Shown: positions 45,355 to 54,499 of the stretch, piece by piece | Layout: the number at the start of each line of letters is the position of its first letter | How positions within the stretch are numbered: position 1 is the first letter of the stretch | Notes under the pieces: model-generated | Told to the model about the DNA's origin: nothing | Seen by the model: the letters and a program-made list of their open reading frames with translations, nothing else | Database searches by the model: none | From: Apilactobacillus zhangqiuensis | GTDB lineage: Bacteria; Bacillota; Bacilli; Lactobacillales; Lactobacillaceae | Reading direction: 5' to 3' | Assembly: GCF_019656215.1 (NCBI RefSeq) | Contig: NZ_BPLK01000001.1 | Coordinates: 186,001-250,000, forward strand | Length of the DNA stretch: 64,000 bases | Translations under genes and position numbers: made by a program

Positions 45355-46977
45355 ATGAAGTTCAAGTCAATTGCAAAACTAGGTGTGCTAGCTTTAGCTG
45401 CATCAATGGTGCTTGCCGCTTGCGGTAAATCATCAGATAAAACATCTAGAACAGATTCATTGAATTGGATGAGTAACACAACATTGACCACCTTAGATCC
45501 TTCTAAGGCCGTTGACGTTACAAGTGATCAAGTTTTATACAACGCAATGCGTGGTTTGGTCACTCCGGATAAAGGAAATAAGATGGACTTAGCAATTGCT
45601 AAGAGCTACAAGATTACTAATAGTGGAAAGACTTACACTTTCATCTTAAGAAACACTAAGTGGAGTAACGGTAAGAAGGTTACTGCTCACGATTTCGAAT
45701 ACGGAATTAAACGTAGTGCTGATCCTAAGACAGCATCACAAATGGCATACTACATGGCCAACATTGTGAACTACGATAAGGTTAAGACTGGTGCAATGTC
45801 AGCTGATAAGCTAGGCGTTAAGGCAATGGGCGACAATAAGTTGCAAATTACTTTGACTAAGCCACAAGCCGACTTCTTAAACGTGCTAGCTTTACCTGTC
45901 TTTTACCCACAACAAAAGGCACTCGTTGAAAAATACGGAACTGCTTACGGTACAACCTCAGACAAGATGGTATACAACGGACCATTTGCCGTTACAAATT
46001 GGAAGGGTAGTAATGACGCTTGGACACTATCAAAGAACAAGGATTATTACGATAATACCAGCGTTAAGTTAAAGAAAATCAACTACACGGTGATTAAAGA
46101 CCCACAAACTGCATTGGATGAATATCAATCAGGTAAGCTGGATCAAACATTACTAGCTGGTAAACAACAAGTTAATAGCTACAAGAACAATAAGGATTTT
46201 GTAAATCACAAACAATTTATGGTTCAATACCTATCAATTAACCAAAGTAAGGTTCCTGCTCTAAAGAACAAAAACCTAAGAAAAGCACTATCATTAGCAA
46301 TTAATCGTGAAGAACTAACCCAAAATGTTTTAGGTGATGGTTCAACTGCTGCTAGAGGATTAGTTCCAGATACACTAGCATACATGAATGGTAAAGACTT
46401 CAACGATTACGCTACTGTAAAAGATGCCACAACCAGTGATATGACTAAGGCTAAAGAACTATGGGCTAAGGGATTAAAGGAAATTGGTAAGAAGTCTGTA
46501 TCAATTTCAATTATGAACAATAATGACCAAACTAGTCGTGCTGTGACTGAATTCTTACAAACTGAATTAGATAAGCTTCCAGGCTTAAAGGTAAGTGCGC
46601 AAATCTTACCTAACAACGTTGCTTCTGGTCGTTCACTAAAATCAGACTATGAACTTTCAGTTTCAGGTTGGGATCCATCAATCAGTGACCCAATTTCACC
46701 ACTACAAACTAAGGTCTCAACTAGTCCAATCAACACTTCTAAGTGGGGCAACTCAATGTATGATATGTACATTGACCGTTCCAACAATTCCGACGCTAAT
46801 AACAAGGATAAACGTTTCTTTGATTTAGTTAACGCTCAACGAGTAATCTTAAATGATCAAGGAATTATTCCATTGATTCAAAAGGCTCAACCAGAATTAA
46901 TGAAGACTAATATTCATGGTGTTAAGTACCTAGGAAATGGTCCGGTTTGGGACTTCTCTCACGCTTACATCAAGTAA
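45355..46977 (+). CDS. Peptide-binding lipoprotein, OppA-like, copy 1
   Basis: This 540-aa solute-binding protein (family 5) has a lipoprotein signal ending in LAAC (Cys23). The mature start LNWMSNTTLTTLDPSKAVD, the YTFILRNTKWSNGKKVTAHDFEYGIKRSADP segment and the LRKALSLAINREELTQNVLGDG block are OppA-type. It would capture extracellular peptides for an ABC importer, but no permease or ATPase gene is near, so it is an orphan binding protein. GGGGAGATGAAG precedes the ATG. The next gene is a paralogue with a distinct leader. Confidence 0.92.
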   Translation: MKFKSIAKLGVLALAASMVLAACGKSSDKTSRTDSLNWMSNTTLTTLDPSKAVDVTSDQVLYNAMRGLVTPDKGNKMDLAIAKSYKITNSGKTYTFILRNTKWSNGKKVTAHDFEYGIKRSADPKTASQMAYYMANIVNYDKVKTGAMSADKLGVKAMGDNKLQITLTKPQADFLNVLALPVFYPQQKALVEKYGTAYGTTSDKMVYNGPFAVTNWKGSNDAWTLSKNKDYYDNTSVKLKKINYTVIKDPQTALDEYQSGKLDQTLLAGKQQVNSYKNNKDFVNHKQFMVQYLSINQSKVPALKNKNLRKALSLAINREELTQNVLGDGSTAARGLVPDTLAYMNGKDFNDYATVKDATTSDMTKAKELWAKGLKEIGKKSVSISIMNNNDQTSRAVTEFLQTELDKLPGLKVSAQILPNNVASGRSLKSDYELSVSGWDPSISDPISPLQTKVSTSPINTSKWGNSMYDMYIDRSNNSDANNKDKRFFDLVNAQRVILNDQGIIPLIQKAQPELMKTNIHGVKYLGNGPVWDFSHAYIK

Positions 46978-46983
46978 AATATC

Positions 46984-47016
46984 AAAGCCACCAAATTTTA
47001 GGTGGCTTTTTGTTTT
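46984..47016 (+). terminator. Terminator after oppA-like copy 1
   Basis: The stem AAAGCCACC/GGTGGCTTT with an 8-nt loop is followed by TTTTTGTTTT. Confidence 0.85.
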
Positions 47017-47073
47017 GGCATGCGCTTATATCTAACGTTCGGGTTTGTCGTCAAAAAAAGCGAGTCATTAGGG

Positions 47074-47102
47074 TTGATAAAATTTTCATTCGGATGTATC
47101 AT
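47074..47102 (+). promoter_or_regulatory. Promoter of the cysteine-leader / oppA-like copy 2 transcript
   Basis: TTGATA (47074-47079), 17 bases, then TATCAT (47097-47102) with a TG one base before it (extended -10). The expected start near 47109 is about 22 bases before the leader peptide start, the tight spacing usual for attenuators. Confidence 0.7.
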
Positions 47103-47130
47103 TTTTATAAAATGTAAGGAGGAGTTCATT

Positions 47131-47202
47131 ATGAAGATGTTTAACGAAGAACAAATGTGTTGTTGTCAATATCGAAGCATGAACTCTATTCTTATTTTCT
47201 AA
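47131..47202 (+). CDS. Cysteine-rich leader peptide, 23 aa
   Basis: AAGGAGG at 47116-47122, the best possible binding site, lies eight bases before the ATG. Codons 9-13 read Met-Cys-Cys-Cys-Gln, so three TGT codons occur in a row (47158-47166), very unusual in a genome where Cys is rare. The stop at 47200 is followed by hairpins ending in a terminator 57 bases before the oppA-like gene. The peptide has no signal or domain. It is best read as a ribosome-stalling leader that senses Cys-tRNA supply, by analogy to classical amino acid attenuators; this is inference from layout. Confidence 0.75.
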   Translation: MKMFNEEQMCCCQYRSMNSILIF

Positions 47203-47290
47203 TCAAGAAAACGTTTTTTAATTAGATTATAACAGGGTGTCATGGTTCGGCTTTTTAGCGTAGAATCATGACACCCTTTTTCTTTTTTTA
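47178..47290 (+). terminator. Attenuator: alternative pairing and terminator before oppA-like copy 2
   Basis: The terminator stem is AGGGTGTCATGGTTC (47234-47248) with GAATCATGACACCCT (47263-47277), 15 pairs with one G-U, loop of 14, then a long T-run. Within the leader codons after the Cys run, CATGAACTCT (47178-47187) can pair with AGGGTGTCATG (47234-47244; one bulge, one G-U), which would prevent the terminator. A third hairpin, TCTAAT/ATTAGA (47198-47226), overlaps the leader stop. A ribosome stalled at the Cys codons leaves the antiterminator arm free; one that reads on covers it. Confidence 0.7.
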
Positions 47291-47338
47291 GATGGCCATC
47301 TATGTAAAGAAGTACTTATTGAACAAAGGGGTATGGAT

Positions 47339-48958
47339 ATGAAAAAGTCACGGATATTATCAATTATTTTGACCACAGCGTTATTAGGTTTGGTATTAAC
47401 TGCTTGTGGTAATAAGAGCCAATCAAGCAACAAGAAACACCTAAATTGGATGACAAACGCATCCATCGCGTCACTTGATCCATCAAAGGCTGTTGATACC
47501 AATACTCAACAAGCCGTATATAATGCTTTTTCTGGTTTAGTATCTCCAGATGGCAGTAATAAAGTGCGTTTAGCAACCGCTAAGAGCTACCATGTTTCAA
47601 AGGATGGAAAGACATACACATTTGAATTGAAACACACCAAGTGGAGCAACGGCCAAGAATTAACTGCTAAGGATTTCGAATACGGAATTAAACGCAGTGC
47701 AGATCCAAAGACTGCTTCACAAGAAGCTTACTACATGGCAAACATTGAAAACTATGCGGCCATTTCTAAGTCGCAACTATCACCAGATGCATTAGGGGTA
47801 AAGGCTATTGGTAAGTACAAACTACAAGTTAAGTTAACCAAGCCACAACCATACTTTTTGAACCTATTAGTATTACCAATCTTCTATCCACAGTCAGAAA
47901 GCACTGTTAAGAAATATGGTAAAAGCTACGGTACCACAAGTAGCAAAATGCTATACAATGGTGCATTTAAGATTACTAACTGGAATGGTACTAATGATTC
48001 ATGGACTTTAACTAAGAACAAGGAATACTACAATGCTGACAAGACAAAACTAGACAGCATCAAGTACACAGTTATTAAGGACCCACAAACTGCTTTGAAC
48101 GAATACCAAAGCGGTAAGCTGGACCAAACCACTTTAGTTGGTAAACAACAATATAACAGTTACAAGAACTCTAAGGATTTCCACTTGAGAAAGATTTACA
48201 GTGTAAGATACCTATCACTAAGTGATAAAAATGAAGCAGCATTTAGAAACGTCAACATCAGAAAAGCTCTATCACTAATCATTAATAGAAAAGAATTGCT
48301 AAATGATGTTTTAGGTAATGGTTCAACTCAAGCACGTGGAATTGTTCCAGATACACTAGCATCACGTAACGGCAAGGACTTTAACGACTACGCTAGCGTT
48401 TCATCAGCTGTGAATGGGGATACTGAACAAGCTAAGAAACTATGGAAGAAAGGTCTAAGTGAAATCGGTAAGAAGAACTTAACAATCTCAATCAACAGTA
48501 ACAATGGTGAAGATACTAAGCCAATCGTCGAATTCATTCAAAACCAATTCTCCAAATTACCTGGTTTGAAAGTTAACTTAACACTACTTCCAAACACTGT
48601 TGCGACTGCTCGTTTCCTAAGCGGTCAATACCAAGTTGCTGTGACAGGTTGGAGTCCTTCAATCAGTGATCCAATCTCACCTCTAAACATTAGATACTCA
48701 ACTAATGCAATGAACACAGCTAAGTGGAGCAATGCTGAATATGACAAGTTGATTGATAAATCAAACAACGACGATGCTTTGAATCCAGCAAAACGTTGGA
48801 ATGATTTAGCAGATGCACAAAAGGTATTATTAAACGACCAAGGTCTAATTCCGCTATTCCAACCAGCCCAAGCTGAACTAATTAAGAGTGATATTCAAAA
48901 TGTTCGTTTCTATGGAAACGGCCCAATTTGGGACTTCTCTGAAACTTACGTTAAATAA
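47339..48958 (+). CDS. Peptide-binding lipoprotein, OppA-like, copy 2 (behind Cys attenuator)
   Basis: This 539-aa paralogue of copy 1 has lipobox LTAC (Cys23) and the same blocks (LNWMTNASIASLDPSKAVD, HTKWSNGQELTAKDFEYGIKRSADP, IRKALSLIINRKELLNDVLGNG). Identity is high over the whole length. AAAGGGG selects the ATG at 47339 rather than 47333. No transporter core genes are adjacent. Unlike copy 1, it lies behind a leader peptide with three Cys codons and a terminator, which suggests that it is made when Cys-tRNA runs low and that it helps import Cys-containing peptides or a related sulfur source (inference). Confidence 0.9.
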   Translation: MKKSRILSIILTTALLGLVLTACGNKSQSSNKKHLNWMTNASIASLDPSKAVDTNTQQAVYNAFSGLVSPDGSNKVRLATAKSYHVSKDGKTYTFELKHTKWSNGQELTAKDFEYGIKRSADPKTASQEAYYMANIENYAAISKSQLSPDALGVKAIGKYKLQVKLTKPQPYFLNLLVLPIFYPQSESTVKKYGKSYGTTSSKMLYNGAFKITNWNGTNDSWTLTKNKEYYNADKTKLDSIKYTVIKDPQTALNEYQSGKLDQTTLVGKQQYNSYKNSKDFHLRKIYSVRYLSLSDKNEAAFRNVNIRKALSLIINRKELLNDVLGNGSTQARGIVPDTLASRNGKDFNDYASVSSAVNGDTEQAKKLWKKGLSEIGKKNLTISINSNNGEDTKPIVEFIQNQFSKLPGLKVNLTLLPNTVATARFLSGQYQVAVTGWSPSISDPISPLNIRYSTNAMNTAKWSNAEYDKLIDKSNNDDALNPAKRWNDLADAQKVLLNDQGLIPLFQPAQAELIKSDIQNVRFYGNGPIWDFSETYVK

Positions 48959-48961
48959 TTC

Positions 48962-48999
48962 AAAAAAGGTCATCCGATGAGGGATGACCTTTTTATTTT
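48962..48999 (+). terminator. Terminator after oppA-like copy 2
   Basis: The stem AAAAGGTCATCC/GGGATGACCTTTT with a 5-nt loop is followed by a T-run. Confidence 0.88.
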
Positions 49000-49070
49000 T
49001 TTAAAGTTTAGATTTTTACAATAATGGTATAATTATGGATATTAAAAATGATTAGAGGAATTGAACGATA

Positions 49071-50753
49071 ATGAATCTTAAAAGTAAACTGCATGGATTT
49101 TGGCGCAATCATGCGATTATAATCTTGATTTTTATGGTCATGTCTTTGGTAAGTGTCGCAATTATGTGGCACTACAAGTTTATTATGGTAGGATCTGACT
49201 TGATTTTTCATTGGGAACGCATATGGGATTTGCGTGAGTCTTTGGTTCATAAACAGCTCTTCCCGCTAGTAGCGTTGGATCGATATAATCAGACCGGTTC
49301 AACCGTGATGGCATTGTATCCACAACTAGGGATGATTCCGATTGTATTACTTTCTTTCGTAATCAAATCGTTTATTCCATTAGTTTATACCGTCTTATTG
49401 TTACGGACTTTCTTTGCTTTACTTGTGGCATACTTCGCCAGTTATAGCTATAACCGCAGTCGTAAGATTAGTTTTATTTTCGCATCTGGCTACACGCTAG
49501 CTGCGACCATCTTGTTCCACACGGTACTTAGTTATGATATTGGACGCTCATCATCCATTATTTATCTACCACTAGTTCTATTTGGTTTTTTAAACCTACT
49601 AGAGAAAAACGACTGGATTGAATTAGCGCTCGGGATGAGTGCCATCATCATGTGTCACGTGGTGAATACTTCGATTACCATCTTATTCTTAATCGTGATG
49701 GCATTAATCAACATTGTTAAGATTCTCCACAAGGATAAAATAATTGCACTAAGCAAAGCGGTGGGATTAACTGTCTTGTTAACAGCACTGTATTGGATTC
49801 CGTTTATAATTATTGTCGGTAATAACTCGATTAGCTTACCACCATCATATTGGAAGCTCTCTGGAGCTAGTCTGAATATTTGGTATTCATCAATTATTCA
49901 TAATAGTGTGAACCCATACTTCAACGTAATCAATCTATTGGGATTGGTGTTTGGAATTATCTTCTTTACATGCCTTGATAAATATTCAAGGCAATTATTA
50001 TTTGTTGGAATAGGCTTCTTAGTCCTATGTAGCAAGCTATTCCCATGGGATTTAGTGGCTAAGACTGGCATTAACGACTCACTTCAATTCACGTGGCGTC
50101 TAAACATTATTCCACAATTAATTTTCTGCTATATTTTTGCTGAAGTCGTCGTGAAAATGTTTAGAAAATCATCGTTTACTTGGGCAGCCATTGTGGTCGC
50201 AACGTTGGCAATCGTATTGCTTCAATTAAATGCACAACAAACGGTCGTTAACGAAACCAAGAGTTATGTGGAATTGATTAGTAAGTTTGTGGCAGATGGT
50301 AGAAAGTATCGTTTGGATAACAATCGTGATTTCAAAAATATGCTTTTCAGCAATTATGGCTTCGTTGATTATTTCCCAAGTGCTGCGGTCAATTCATTTA
50401 AAAATACCAATAAGCATCTTGCGACTTACGATGGTAATCAGCACTTGAAGGTGAAGTTACTAGGTAATGGTAAGTACTCGTTTAAAACACTGGTGCCAAT
50501 CAAGAAGATGGCATTGCCATTCTTATACTATAAGGGCATTTCATACGAAGTACGAGTTGACGGTAAGTTCGTTAAACCAAAATCTAATAAGCATTCATTG
50601 CTAGTCATTTCCAATCTTTCCGCCGGTCGCCATCACGTTCAAATTATTGTGCATCGCACTAAGAAAGAACTACTTTCATACTTGTTTACAATTATCGGGA
50701 TGATTCTATTAATCTTTGCGATTGTCAGAAAGTATGCAGTAAAAAATAATTAA
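49071..50753 (+). CDS. Polytopic membrane protein, GT-C/YfhO-like
   Basis: This 560-aa protein has about eleven to twelve helices. An early periplasmic-side loop has GSDLIFHWERIWDLRESL, an acidic motif like that following the first helix of GT-C glycosyltransferases and YfhO-type proteins. The C-terminal 130 residues are a soluble beta-rich domain ending in a last helix. Lactobacillar homologues are annotated only as membrane proteins or with a '6-pyruvoyl-tetrahydropterin synthase-related' domain. A role in transferring sugars to envelope polymers is possible. AGAGGAA precedes the ATG; own unit with terminator. Confidence 0.7.
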   Translation: MNLKSKLHGFWRNHAIIILIFMVMSLVSVAIMWHYKFIMVGSDLIFHWERIWDLRESLVHKQLFPLVALDRYNQTGSTVMALYPQLGMIPIVLLSFVIKSFIPLVYTVLLLRTFFALLVAYFASYSYNRSRKISFIFASGYTLAATILFHTVLSYDIGRSSSIIYLPLVLFGFLNLLEKNDWIELALGMSAIIMCHVVNTSITILFLIVMALINIVKILHKDKIIALSKAVGLTVLLTALYWIPFIIIVGNNSISLPPSYWKLSGASLNIWYSSIIHNSVNPYFNVINLLGLVFGIIFFTCLDKYSRQLLFVGIGFLVLCSKLFPWDLVAKTGINDSLQFTWRLNIIPQLIFCYIFAEVVVKMFRKSSFTWAAIVVATLAIVLLQLNAQQTVVNETKSYVELISKFVADGRKYRLDNNRDFKNMLFSNYGFVDYFPSAAVNSFKNTNKHLATYDGNQHLKVKLLGNGKYSFKTLVPIKKMALPFLYYKGISYEVRVDGKFVKPKSNKHSLLVISNLSAGRHHVQIIVHRTKKELLSYLFTIIGMILLIFAIVRKYAVKNN

Positions 50754-50760
50754 ATAAGAT

Positions 50761-50796
50761 AAAAAAAGCAGCCATTAACGGCTGCTTTTTATTTTG
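50761..50796 (+). terminator. Terminator
   Basis: The stem AAAGCAGCC/GGCTGCTTT with a 6-nt loop is followed by TTTTTATTTT. Confidence 0.88.
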
Positions 50797-50850
50797 CTTT
50801 AACTTTGTATGATAGAATGAACCTATAATTAATTTAACGGATGTGATGAA

Positions 50851-51648
50851 ATGCTAAACCAAAGAATTAAAGATAACTGGAAATGGATCTTAATTCCACT
50901 CCTGGTCATTTCGGAGTTATTAATCGATGATTATGTGATGTTACGTGTTTATAGATTCATTTTCCCACTAATATCGTTTAACCCAAACGACCATTTTTAC
51001 ATTTACCTTAATATCTATAAGATTGTTACGGTGATTGTCATTTGCTTGTTGAATTATTTCATCATTCAACAAAAGATATTCTTTAAACCCAGTGAAAAGA
51101 AAGTAGGGTGGCTTGTATTTCTAGTCGTCTGCTTTACCATTGTAATGGCATGTATGGGACACAAACATTTCTGGTTAGCACTAGACGTTGGAGCAATTGC
51201 TGCATTGCCAGAAGAATTAATGTTTAGAGGAATCGTTTTAGCGTTTGTCTTAAAATTGATGACGAGAAAATCAACTGCCCAATGGAGAGTAATCGCCAGT
51301 TTGGTTATTTCAGCACTAATTTTTGGTGGATTCCACTACATTAACCTTACCAGCCAATCATTTGGTTATACTTCCCTTCAAGTAATCAATGCTGCGGCAT
51401 TAGGAATGCTATTAGGTGCGGTATACATCAAGAGTGGGACCATTATTGTTCCAATGGCACTACATTTTATCTATGATTTCTTGGTGACATTGGTTAAGGG
51501 GATGTCAGCAACCAATTATACAACTGTTCAAAGCAGTCAATGGATAGGACTAACATTATATGTATTAATTTACTCAATCATTGCCGTCTCAATCATTAAT
51601 CACAAGCCATCTGACAACAAAATTTTACCAAAACTTAAGATTTTCTAA
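50851..51648 (+). CDS. CPBP-family intramembrane glutamic endopeptidase, copy 1
   Basis: This 265-aa protein has seven to eight helices. The CPBP (Abi/CAAX protease) motifs are present: ALPEELMFRGIVL (EExxxR), FGGFHYINL (FxxxH) and MALHFIYDFLV (HxxxD/N). Such proteases process prenylated or peptide substrates, or confer bacteriocin immunity in lactobacilli. GGATGTGATG precedes the ATG. A second CPBP gene follows after 87 bases, with a terminator only after the second. Confidence 0.88.
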   Translation: MLNQRIKDNWKWILIPLLVISELLIDDYVMLRVYRFIFPLISFNPNDHFYIYLNIYKIVTVIVICLLNYFIIQQKIFFKPSEKKVGWLVFLVVCFTIVMACMGHKHFWLALDVGAIAALPEELMFRGIVLAFVLKLMTRKSTAQWRVIASLVISALIFGGFHYINLTSQSFGYTSLQVINAAALGMLLGAVYIKSGTIIVPMALHFIYDFLVTLVKGMSATNYTTVQSSQWIGLTLYVLIYSIIAVSIINHKPSDNKILPKLKIF

Positions 51649-51735
51649 CACCGTTCAATGATAAAATACATCTTGAGTATTATATAAGAGTATAAAATGT
51701 TTAACATTGATAACATCTAGAAAGAAGGATGAACG

Positions 51736-52440
51736 GTGCGTGATAGTGACACTTGGAGATCAGACCACCTCTTAAAACGTGGTTTCGTCGGTTTTTGCCT
51801 AATCTGCATGGTTGCTAGTTCGATTCAGTTTATTCCCATTCAATATATTCAATCCAATCAGGCCAGTTTTAAAAATTTGGCTTTGACGGTTGAATTCTTT
51901 GGAGCCTATGTCATTATGCTGAACTTCGCGGTTTATGCGTACAGACGGTACGGCAACGGGAACCTATTTAAGATGCTAAGTCTAAAGGACTATCAACTAA
52001 CAGCTTTCGCAACTGTAATGGCATTTTTAATTGCCCAAGCTTATATATTCATGTTCGATATTTTTTTCCAAAACCGATTCCAGATTGAAGCAATTCACTT
52101 TTCAAAAGATCTATACGACAATACTTGGTCAATGATCTTATTGATTATTGCCTTTGTCTTCTTGTCGCCAATTCTAGAAGAACTGGTCTTCAGAGCGTAT
52201 GTCCTAGACGTAGCGTTTTCCGATAAGTGGAGATGGTTGGGCGAGATTGTTTCAGCATTCTTTTATGGTCTATTCCATATGAGATATCATAACTTATTCT
52301 CGTTTATCTTCTTTGCTCAATATGGTTTTTGGATGGCGTGGCTATATAATCAAACTAGAAACGTTAAAGCCGCAATTATTATGCACATGGTATTAAATGC
52401 CGTGACGATTTCAATTGTTGGTTATTATTATTATCACTAA
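51736..52440 (+). CDS. CPBP-family intramembrane protease, copy 2
   Basis: This 234-aa protein starts with a GTG behind AAGGATG. Motifs: SPILEELVFRAYVL, FFYGLFHMRYHN and IIMHMVLNAV, giving the Glu-Glu-x3-Arg, Phe-x3-His and His-x3-Asn set. It differs clearly from copy 1 outside these motifs and in the first helices, so the pair is not a recent duplication. It has no bacteriocin precursor gene nearby, making an immunity role less likely. Confidence 0.87.
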   Translation: MRDSDTWRSDHLLKRGFVGFCLICMVASSIQFIPIQYIQSNQASFKNLALTVEFFGAYVIMLNFAVYAYRRYGNGNLFKMLSLKDYQLTAFATVMAFLIAQAYIFMFDIFFQNRFQIEAIHFSKDLYDNTWSMILLIIAFVFLSPILEELVFRAYVLDVAFSDKWRWLGEIVSAFFYGLFHMRYHNLFSFIFFAQYGFWMAWLYNQTRNVKAAIIMHMVLNAVTISIVGYYYYH

Positions 52441-52474
52441 AAAAGCAATGCCTCATTGAGGCATTGCTTTTTGT
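52440..52474 (+). terminator. Terminator after CPBP copy 2
   Basis: The stem AAGCAATGCCT/AGGCATTGCTT with a 5-nt loop and T-run begins within the stop codon. It may also serve the convergent fumC. Confidence 0.88.
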
Positions 52475-52484
52475 GTGCAGTAAT

Positions 52485-53855
52485 TTAATTGTTTGGATGA
52501 GTCATGTTTGAAACGTTAACCCATTTTTCAAAATCGGCTTCAGCGATATCAAAATGCTTGGCTGATTCCTTTAGTGTGGTGTTATTTTGTTCAGCCCATT
52601 GCGCAATTTTGGCACTCTTTTCGTAACCAATGTGTGGGCTTAAGGCAGTTACCAACATCAACGAGTTGTTCAATAGTTCGTTGATACGATCGACGTTAAC
52701 GGTTAATCCATCGACTAATTTTTCTGTGAATGACTTGATTGATTCGTTTAATAATTTGGTGCTTTCAAGGAAACTATCGATGATAATTGGTTTATAGACG
52801 TTCATTTCAAAGTTTCCTTGGCTGTTGGCGAATGTGATGGTCGCATCGTTTCCAAATACCTTTGCGGAAACCATGGTTAATGCCTCGATTTGAGTGGGGT
52901 TAACCTTACCGGGCATGATAGATGAACCGGGTTCGTTGCTTGGAATTGATAGTTCATTGTATCCAGCACGTGGTCCGGAAGAAAGAAAACGAATGTCGTT
53001 TCCAATCTTGATTAAGTCTGATGCCAATGTCTTAAAAATACCATGAACTGATGTGATTTCAGAGTGGTCTGCTAGACCATGGAATTTGTTTTCGGCTACT
53101 TTATAGTTGGTGTGTTCATTTTGATTAATTGTATTAACAACGTCTTGGTCAAAACCATTCTTGGTGTTGAGACCAGTTCCAACGGCGGTTCCACCGATTG
53201 GTAATTCTAGTAGTGATTGTTTGATGGCGTTTAGAGTGACAACGTCGTGTTCTAGTGTTGATTTCCAACCACTGATTTCTTGACCAACGGTGATTGGGGT
53301 AGCGTCTTGCAAATGAGTTCTCCCTATCTTGATGATTGATTCAAATTCCTTTTGTTTCTTATCAAAAGAATTGATTAAATTTTCAACGGTCTTAATGACA
53401 CTGTTGGTGGCTTGATATGCTGCCATCATCATGGCAGTAGGGAAGGTATCATTTGAACTTTGTGATTGGTTGACGTGATCGTTAGGATGCACATGCGCGT
53501 TTGGATGTAGTTGGTTGGCTAGGTTAGCAACCACTTCATTAACATTCATGTTGGTTTGTGTTCCACTACCGGTTTGATATACGTGAAGTGGGAAAGCATC
53601 CTTATAGTCACCAGTAATTAGTTTGTCGATTGCATCTTCAATAGCGACGTACTTTTCATTATCTAGTGTTTGGTTGTTGTGGTTAACAAAAGCGACCGCT
53701 TTTTTAATCTTCAAAAGTGCATAGATGACTTCCATTGGCATGGTGCGACCAATGTTAAAATTATGTAGACTACGTTGTGTTTGGGGGCCAAATAAAGCGT
53801 CCTTTGGGACTTTGACCTTACCCAATGAATCGTGTTCAATGCGAAATTCCATCAT
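52485..53855 (-). CDS. fumC: Class II fumarate hydratase
   Basis: It interconverts fumarate and malate. About 456 aa. Signatures: GSGTQTNMNVNEVVAN, HPNDHVNQSQSSNDTFPTAMM, GRTHLQDATPITVGQE and GSSIMPGKVNPTQIE with the catalytic Ser loop. The TQTNMN and SNDTFPT forms distinguish it from aspartate ammonia-lyase. AAAGGA lies six bases before the ATG at 53855; a second ATG follows directly. No other TCA-cycle gene is near, as usual in lactobacilli, where fumarase serves a partial reductive branch or disposes of fumarate released by purine synthesis (PurB/PurA). Confidence 0.95.
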   Translation of the reverse strand: MMEFRIEHDSLGKVKVPKDALFGPQTQRSLHNFNIGRTMPMEVIYALLKIKKAVAFVNHNNQTLDNEKYVAIEDAIDKLITGDYKDAFPLHVYQTGSGTQTNMNVNEVVANLANQLHPNAHVHPNDHVNQSQSSNDTFPTAMMMAAYQATNSVIKTVENLINSFDKKQKEFESIIKIGRTHLQDATPITVGQEISGWKSTLEHDVVTLNAIKQSLLELPIGGTAVGTGLNTKNGFDQDVVNTINQNEHTNYKVAENKFHGLADHSEITSVHGIFKTLASDLIKIGNDIRFLSSGPRAGYNELSIPSNEPGSSIMPGKVNPTQIEALTMVSAKVFGNDATITFANSQGNFEMNVYKPIIIDSFLESTKLLNESIKSFTEKLVDGLTVNVDRINELLNNSLMLVTALSPHIGYEKSAKIAQWAEQNNTTLKESAKHFDIAEADFEKWVNVSNMTHPNN

Positions 53856-53975
53856 ATCAAGTCCTTTTATTAGAATATATGACAATTATAGCCATTTTGC
53901 CATGCTCTTACTACCGAAAACATTGACCAGATGATACAATAGAATATAGATATTATGTAGGAGTGGCAATGGTTC

Positions 53976-54335
53976 ATGCATATTGACTTAAGATTTTTTA
54001 TCGCAGAATTGCTTGTCTTATGGGTGCCGTTATCCATTGCAGTTTTACTATCAGAAATGCTTAGATTTAATTGGCTACTGACTGGATTATTATTACTATT
54101 GGTGTACTTTTTGGTGGTATTATTCAACAGAGCCAACAGGGTGGTTTCCTTTCTTTTTCATATTGAAAAGAAATCAAATAATCAATTGTTAGAATCAATT
54201 GTCTTTTTTTCTGTCTTAATAATTTCGGCGATTCTGTCAGTAAAACTGTTCAACGATTCCGCGGTTGGAATTATTGTGTTTATGTTGATCAGTATCCTGG
54301 CTGGTTCGGTCGTAATTGGTTCAAATAAACACTAA
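53976..54335 (+). CDS. Small membrane protein, 119 aa, unknown
   Basis: It has four hydrophobic segments, two on either side of a short polar loop (NRANRVVSFLFHIEKKSNNQ). TAGGAG lies 12 bases before the ATG, rather far. There is no recognised family and no clear terminator after it. Divergent from fumC and upstream of pnuC. Confidence 0.55.
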   Translation: MHIDLRFFIAELLVLWVPLSIAVLLSEMLRFNWLLTGLLLLLVYFLVVLFNRANRVVSFLFHIEKKSNNQLLESIVFFSVLIISAILSVKLFNDSAVGIIVFMLISILAGSVVIGSNKH

Positions 54336-54424
54336 TTTTTCTAAAAAATAAAAATAAAAAAATTAAATATATAGTTATTACCGTAATCATGGTAATTTGA
54401 CCCTTATCTTGAATTGAGGGACCC

Positions 54425-54499
54425 TTGCAAAAAATATTGAGCATGGTAATATATATGGTGTTGTTTTTAAGAAAGAACACTATATATTGTATGCATACA
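54425..54499 (+). promoter_or_regulatory. pnuC promoter with inverted repeat and 12-bp palindrome
   Basis: TTGCAA (54425-54430), 16 bases, TAATAT (54447-54452) with TG before it. Across the expected start, ATATATGGTGTT (54451-54462) and AACACTATATAT (54476-54487) form a 12-bp inverted repeat with one G-T pair, directly followed by the perfect palindrome TGTATGCATACA (54488-54499). These look like DNA operators. I could not fit the NAD+-II riboswitch known upstream of some pnuC genes. Confidence 0.45.

Noticed and set aside
47002-47202. 66-codon frame containing the Cys leader
   Set aside because: Its upstream start lies inside the previous terminator with no binding site; only the last 23 codons have a proper start signal and promoter.
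53969-53986. Tiny frame before the 119-aa membrane protein (MVHAY)
   Set aside because: It has five codons, no amino acid bias and no hairpin; it is probably chance overlap with the real start.
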